DNA from: Rikenella sp031549665
GTDB taxonomy: Bacteria > Bacteroidota > Bacteroidia > Bacteroidales > Rikenellaceae
Reading direction: 5' to 3'
Assembly: GCA_031549665.1 (NCBI GenBank)
Contig: JAVBPJ010000007.1
Location: forward strand, 109,090 to 173,089
DNA length: 64,000 bases
The translations under genes and the position numbers were made by a program. The notes beneath the pieces are model-generated. The model was not told where the DNA came from and searched no databases. It saw nothing but the letters and a program-made list of their open reading frames with translations. This document shows positions 61,626 to 64,000 of this stretch, in pieces. Position 1 is the stretch's first letter. The number at the start of each line of letters is the position of its first letter.

Positions 61626-62780
61626 ATGAAACGTTCCGCGTTCCTGCTTCTATTCGCCTTTTTCGCCTCGCTGGCCTGCGCCAAGGGAATTACCAAAGAG
61701 CAGAGTCCCAAATTCCTCAAAATGGGGCAGGATTATAAGAAAAGCCGCATCACCGACTCCCTGAAAGCCGAATGGGCCGTTAAAGAATATACCAACGGCG
61801 ACTACCGGATGAAATTCTGGGACACCATTTACGGCGTAAAACCCGCCGACGGCCGCAGCCTCTACATCTCGCTGCACGGCGGCGGAGAGTCGCCCACGCC
61901 CAAGCTGAACGACGGGCAGTGGAGCAACCAGAAACGCCTGTACAAACCCGCCGAAGGGGTCTATTTCGTACCGCGCTCCCCAACCGACACCTGGAACATG
62001 TGGCATCAGGAATACATGGACGAATTCCTGCGCAAAACCATTGCCGCTGCCGTGCTGTTCCAGGACGTGAATCCTGATAAGGTATACATCCTCGGCTATT
62101 CGGCCGGAGGGGACGGCCTGTACCAGCTGGCTCCCCGCCTGCCCGACCTGTGGGCCGCCGCAGCCATGATGGCCGGACACCCGGGCGATGCCGCCGCCGA
62201 AAACCTGCGCGACCTCCCCTTCGCCATCTACATGGGAGGGAAAGACGCCGCCTACGACCGCAATAAACTGGCCGCCGAATGGGGCTGGAAACTGGACGAA
62301 CTCCAAGAGAACGATCCGCAAGGCTACGTCCACGACGTGCATATTTACGACACCTGCGGCCACTGGATGATGCGCAACGACACCATCGCCGTGCCGTGGA
62401 TGGCCAAGTTCCGCCGCAACCTGTACCCTGCCAAAGTGGTGTGGACGCAGGACGACGTGCTGCGCGACAACTTCTACTGGCTGGGCATTCCCGATCCGGC
62501 GCTTCGCAAGGCGGGAAGCAACATCACCGCCCGCATCGAGGGGCAAACCGTTACCATCGAACATTCGGACGTCCCGGTGGTGTTGGTCGGGCTGAACGAC
62601 CGCCTGCTCGATTTGGATCAGCCGGTTACGGTAGTGGTCGACGGCAAAGTGATTTCGAAAAAACGATACGACCGCATCGGTACCGGACTGTCGCTGAATC
62701 CGAGTCCCTACGACATCGATCCGGGCTACCATGTGATCCTGAAGATCGAACTCAAAACCGGGAAAGTCTACCGCAACTAA
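61626..62780 (+). CDS. Exported alpha/beta-hydrolase (esterase-like)
   Basis: A 384-residue exported protein: signal peptide 1-19 with a possible lipobox (SLAC, Cys 18). The hydrolase core has the oxyanion region YISLHGGGESPTP, nucleophile Ser in VYILGYSAGGDGLYQLAP (about 157), and the His in YDTCGHWMMRND. The last 110 residues form a separate beta domain. It resembles PHB-depolymerase/feruloyl-esterase-like enzymes; substrate unknown. It follows the CBM9-like gene by 2 nt and ends the operon. Confidence 0.82.
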   Translation: MKRSAFLLLFAFFASLACAKGITKEQSPKFLKMGQDYKKSRITDSLKAEWAVKEYTNGDYRMKFWDTIYGVKPADGRSLYISLHGGGESPTPKLNDGQWSNQKRLYKPAEGVYFVPRSPTDTWNMWHQEYMDEFLRKTIAAAVLFQDVNPDKVYILGYSAGGDGLYQLAPRLPDLWAAAAMMAGHPGDAAAENLRDLPFAIYMGGKDAAYDRNKLAAEWGWKLDELQENDPQGYVHDVHIYDTCGHWMMRNDTIAVPWMAKFRRNLYPAKVVWTQDDVLRDNFYWLGIPDPALRKAGSNITARIEGQTVTIEHSDVPVVLVGLNDRLLDLDQPVTVVVDGKVISKKRYDRIGTGLSLNPSPYDIDPGYHVILKIELKTGKVYRN

Positions 62781-62846
62781 ATCCGTATCGAGGCGGACGG
62801 GGCGCGGCTCTTTGCGAGGCATCCCCGTTCCGGCCGTCTTTATCAG

Positions 62847-62882
62847 AAAAATCCCCACTCCGCAAGGGAGTGGGGATTTTTT
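62847..62882 (+). terminator. Intrinsic terminator of the sugar-kinase/esterase operon
   Basis: AAAAATCCCCACTCC (62847-62861) pairs with GGGAGTGGGGATTTTT (62866-62881), loop GCAA, followed by T's. Strong in both directions. Confidence 0.93.
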
Positions 62883-63013
62883 GCCTTTCGGACCCTTTAT
62901 TGGGGGTTGTTTTGTCCGTCGTCCGTCCGCGACGAAAAAATCTCTCCGATCAATCTCGATGCGTAAGATGTAGTACAATCCATTTGAAAGGTGATTGAAA
63001 CCGATTTCAGAAG
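62883..63013. other. Intergenic region before the DapB-family gene
   Basis: Together with 62781-62846 and 63045-63102 this makes a 322-base gap. Apart from the terminator and the promoter at 63014-63044 I see no gene or RNA in it. It is AT-richer than its surroundings. Confidence 0.4.
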
Positions 63014-63044
63014 TTGGTTCGTATGCGAAAAATGCGTACATTGG
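63014..63044 (+). promoter_or_regulatory. Probable promoter of the DapB-family gene
   Basis: TTGG (63014-63017), 19 bp, TACATTGG (63037-63044): correct spacing with one mismatch in each box. It predicts a leader of about 55 nt. Confidence 0.5.
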
Positions 63045-63102
63045 GAACATACGGTTCTGCTTGGGGACAGAGAAACAAAGTGAAACTAAAAACTCTGACA
63101 CA

Positions 63103-63849
63103 ATGCATCAAATAAAAATAGGCCTGATCGGCTACGGTCGCGCAGGCAAATCGGTCGCCAACATTTTTCGATCGAACGAACGATTTTCCCTTGAATGGAT
63201 TTTTAAGCGCAGCAAACATGCCTCGCCCGATCGGTCGGGCGAGGTGTACAGCGCCGAAACCACCTCGCTCGACTGGTTGATCCGCGACCGGAGGGTGGAC
63301 GTGATCGTCGATTTCTCGTCGGCTCAGGGCTTACGCGCTTATGGAGAGGCGGCCGCCGAACTTGGCGTAAAAATCGTGTCGGCCGTGTCGCACTACGGCA
63401 AACGCGAACAGGAACTGCTGAAACGGCTTGCCGAGCGGACGGTGGTCTTTTGGTCGCCCAACATCACCCTGGGGGTGAACTTTTTGATCGTCGCCTCGAA
63501 ATTGCTGCAACAGATGGCTCCCGACGCCGACATCCAGATTGTCGAAGAGCATTTCCGGGGAAAGAAAGACACCTCGGGAACGGCCCTAAAAATTGCCCAG
63601 GCGCTCGACGTTCCCGACGTCGGCATCAGTTCGGTACGGGCTGGAGGCATTGTCGGAAAACACGAGGTGATCTTCGGATTCCCCTACCAAACCGTTCGGC
63701 TGGTTCACGAGTCGATCGCCCGCGAGGCGTTCGGCAACGGGGCCGTCTTTGTCATCCGCGAACTGTTGCGCAGCGGGGCCGCAAAGGGATTCTTCACCTT
63801 CGAACAGTTGTTGGCTCCCTACATGAATCGGGTGGTGGCGGGGCAGTAA
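63103..63849 (+). CDS. Divergent dihydrodipicolinate reductase (DapB) family protein
   Basis: A 248-residue NAD(P)-dependent reductase of the DapB fold, from the ATG at 63103 (MHQIKIGLIGYGRAGKSV). The Rossmann loop is GLIGYGRAG instead of the usual GxxGRMG. VIVDFSSAQGLRAY and WSPNITLGVNFL correspond to the DapB FTxP and SxNxSxGVN blocks. The catalytic region reads EEHFRGKKDTSGTA against the usual HHxxKxDAPSGTA: the reactive His and the Lys are kept but the loop is one residue shorter. It probably makes tetrahydrodipicolinate for lysine/meso-DAP, but a paralogous role is possible. No other dap gene is adjacent. Confidence 0.8.
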   Translation: MHQIKIGLIGYGRAGKSVANIFRSNERFSLEWIFKRSKHASPDRSGEVYSAETTSLDWLIRDRRVDVIVDFSSAQGLRAYGEAAAELGVKIVSAVSHYGKREQELLKRLAERTVVFWSPNITLGVNFLIVASKLLQQMAPDADIQIVEEHFRGKKDTSGTALKIAQALDVPDVGISSVRAGGIVGKHEVIFGFPYQTVRLVHESIAREAFGNGAVFVIRELLRSGAAKGFFTFEQLLAPYMNRVVAGQ

Positions 63850-63859
63850 ATGCCCGAAC

Positions 63860-64000
63860 ACAGCGGAGGGGGGGCCCCATCGTGGGGCGCCCCTCCCGAG
63901 TGGTAGGAAACGGCGGGGAGGGGTAGTTGGGCCGCGGGTGGAGGCCCCGTTTTGGGGGCCGGGGAGCCCCCGGGGGGGAGGCGACGGGGGCTGTGGCGAG
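63860..64000. other. Extremely G-rich intergenic tail
   Basis: The last 140 bases are dominated by G runs (seven or more in places) with C-runs forming hairpins, e.g. GGGGCCCC near 63873 opposite GGGGCGCCCC. There is no coding pattern. A terminator hairpin for the DapB-family gene is plausible at 63868-63898. Confidence 0.4.

Overview
The window is high-GC (roughly 58-60%) chromosomal DNA from a member of the Bacteroidales. Evidence for this comes from recurrent Bacteroidetes-type promoters (TTTG, about 19 bp, TAnnTTTG), lineage-specific families (DUF5606, DUF4924, a MurF-Alr fusion, lipoproteins with short lipoboxes, DPP-IV-like and S37 peptidases, GH20 and GH2 enzymes) and the gene order DUF5606-coaE-ybbR and ribH-TPR-recF-dciA. 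The GC content suggests a Rikenellaceae/Alistipes-like genome, but that placement is inference. Most of the window is housekeeping DNA with dense coding; no phage, CRISPR or defence island is visible.

Layout. 1-10 kb: ilvD (cut by the window edge), xerD, aroQ, pyk, then a solitary BtuG-like beta-propeller lipoprotein behind a full cobalamin riboswitch, a hypothetical lipoprotein, the DUF5606/coaE/ybbR cluster and fabG. 10-22 kb: glyA, a secreted GH20 hexosaminidase, fhs, a very compact operon (glycosyltransferase, S37 peptidase, prmA, GNAT, PAS protein, SpoIIE phosphatase), ftsE, then tmRNA (ssrA). 22-32 kb: a SUMF1-domain protein, DUF4924, a SpoU methyltransferase, membrane pyrophosphatase, an EEP-family lipoprotein, ribH, a TPR protein, recF and dciA.

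31.7-32.5 kb is a gene-free, highly structured element. It is bounded by perfect 78-bp inverted repeats and contains two nested long stem-loops; it is the strongest candidate for something undescribed. 32.5-39 kb: hslR-pth-rplY and a surface-polysaccharide group (flippase, two GT2 enzymes, divergent gtrA), then pdxB. 39-47 kb: a co-directional run der, GH2 beta-galactosidase, ettA, hisS; ettA carries an in-frame stop 23 codons before its expected end. 47.2-47.34 kb holds an orphan promoter-terminator unit that looks like a small RNA gene. 47.4-64 kb: a large membrane histidine kinase with rlmH, nadC-DPP, mutS2, murF-alr, a HAD / sugar kinase / CBM9-like / esterase group, and a divergent DapB-family reductase. 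The last 140 bases are extremely G-rich.

Functionally the genes are central metabolism, translation, ribosome rescue, envelope synthesis and carbohydrate or peptide scavenging, as expected of a gut-type anaerobe. All identifications rest on reading motifs and family resemblance by eye; no database search was run.
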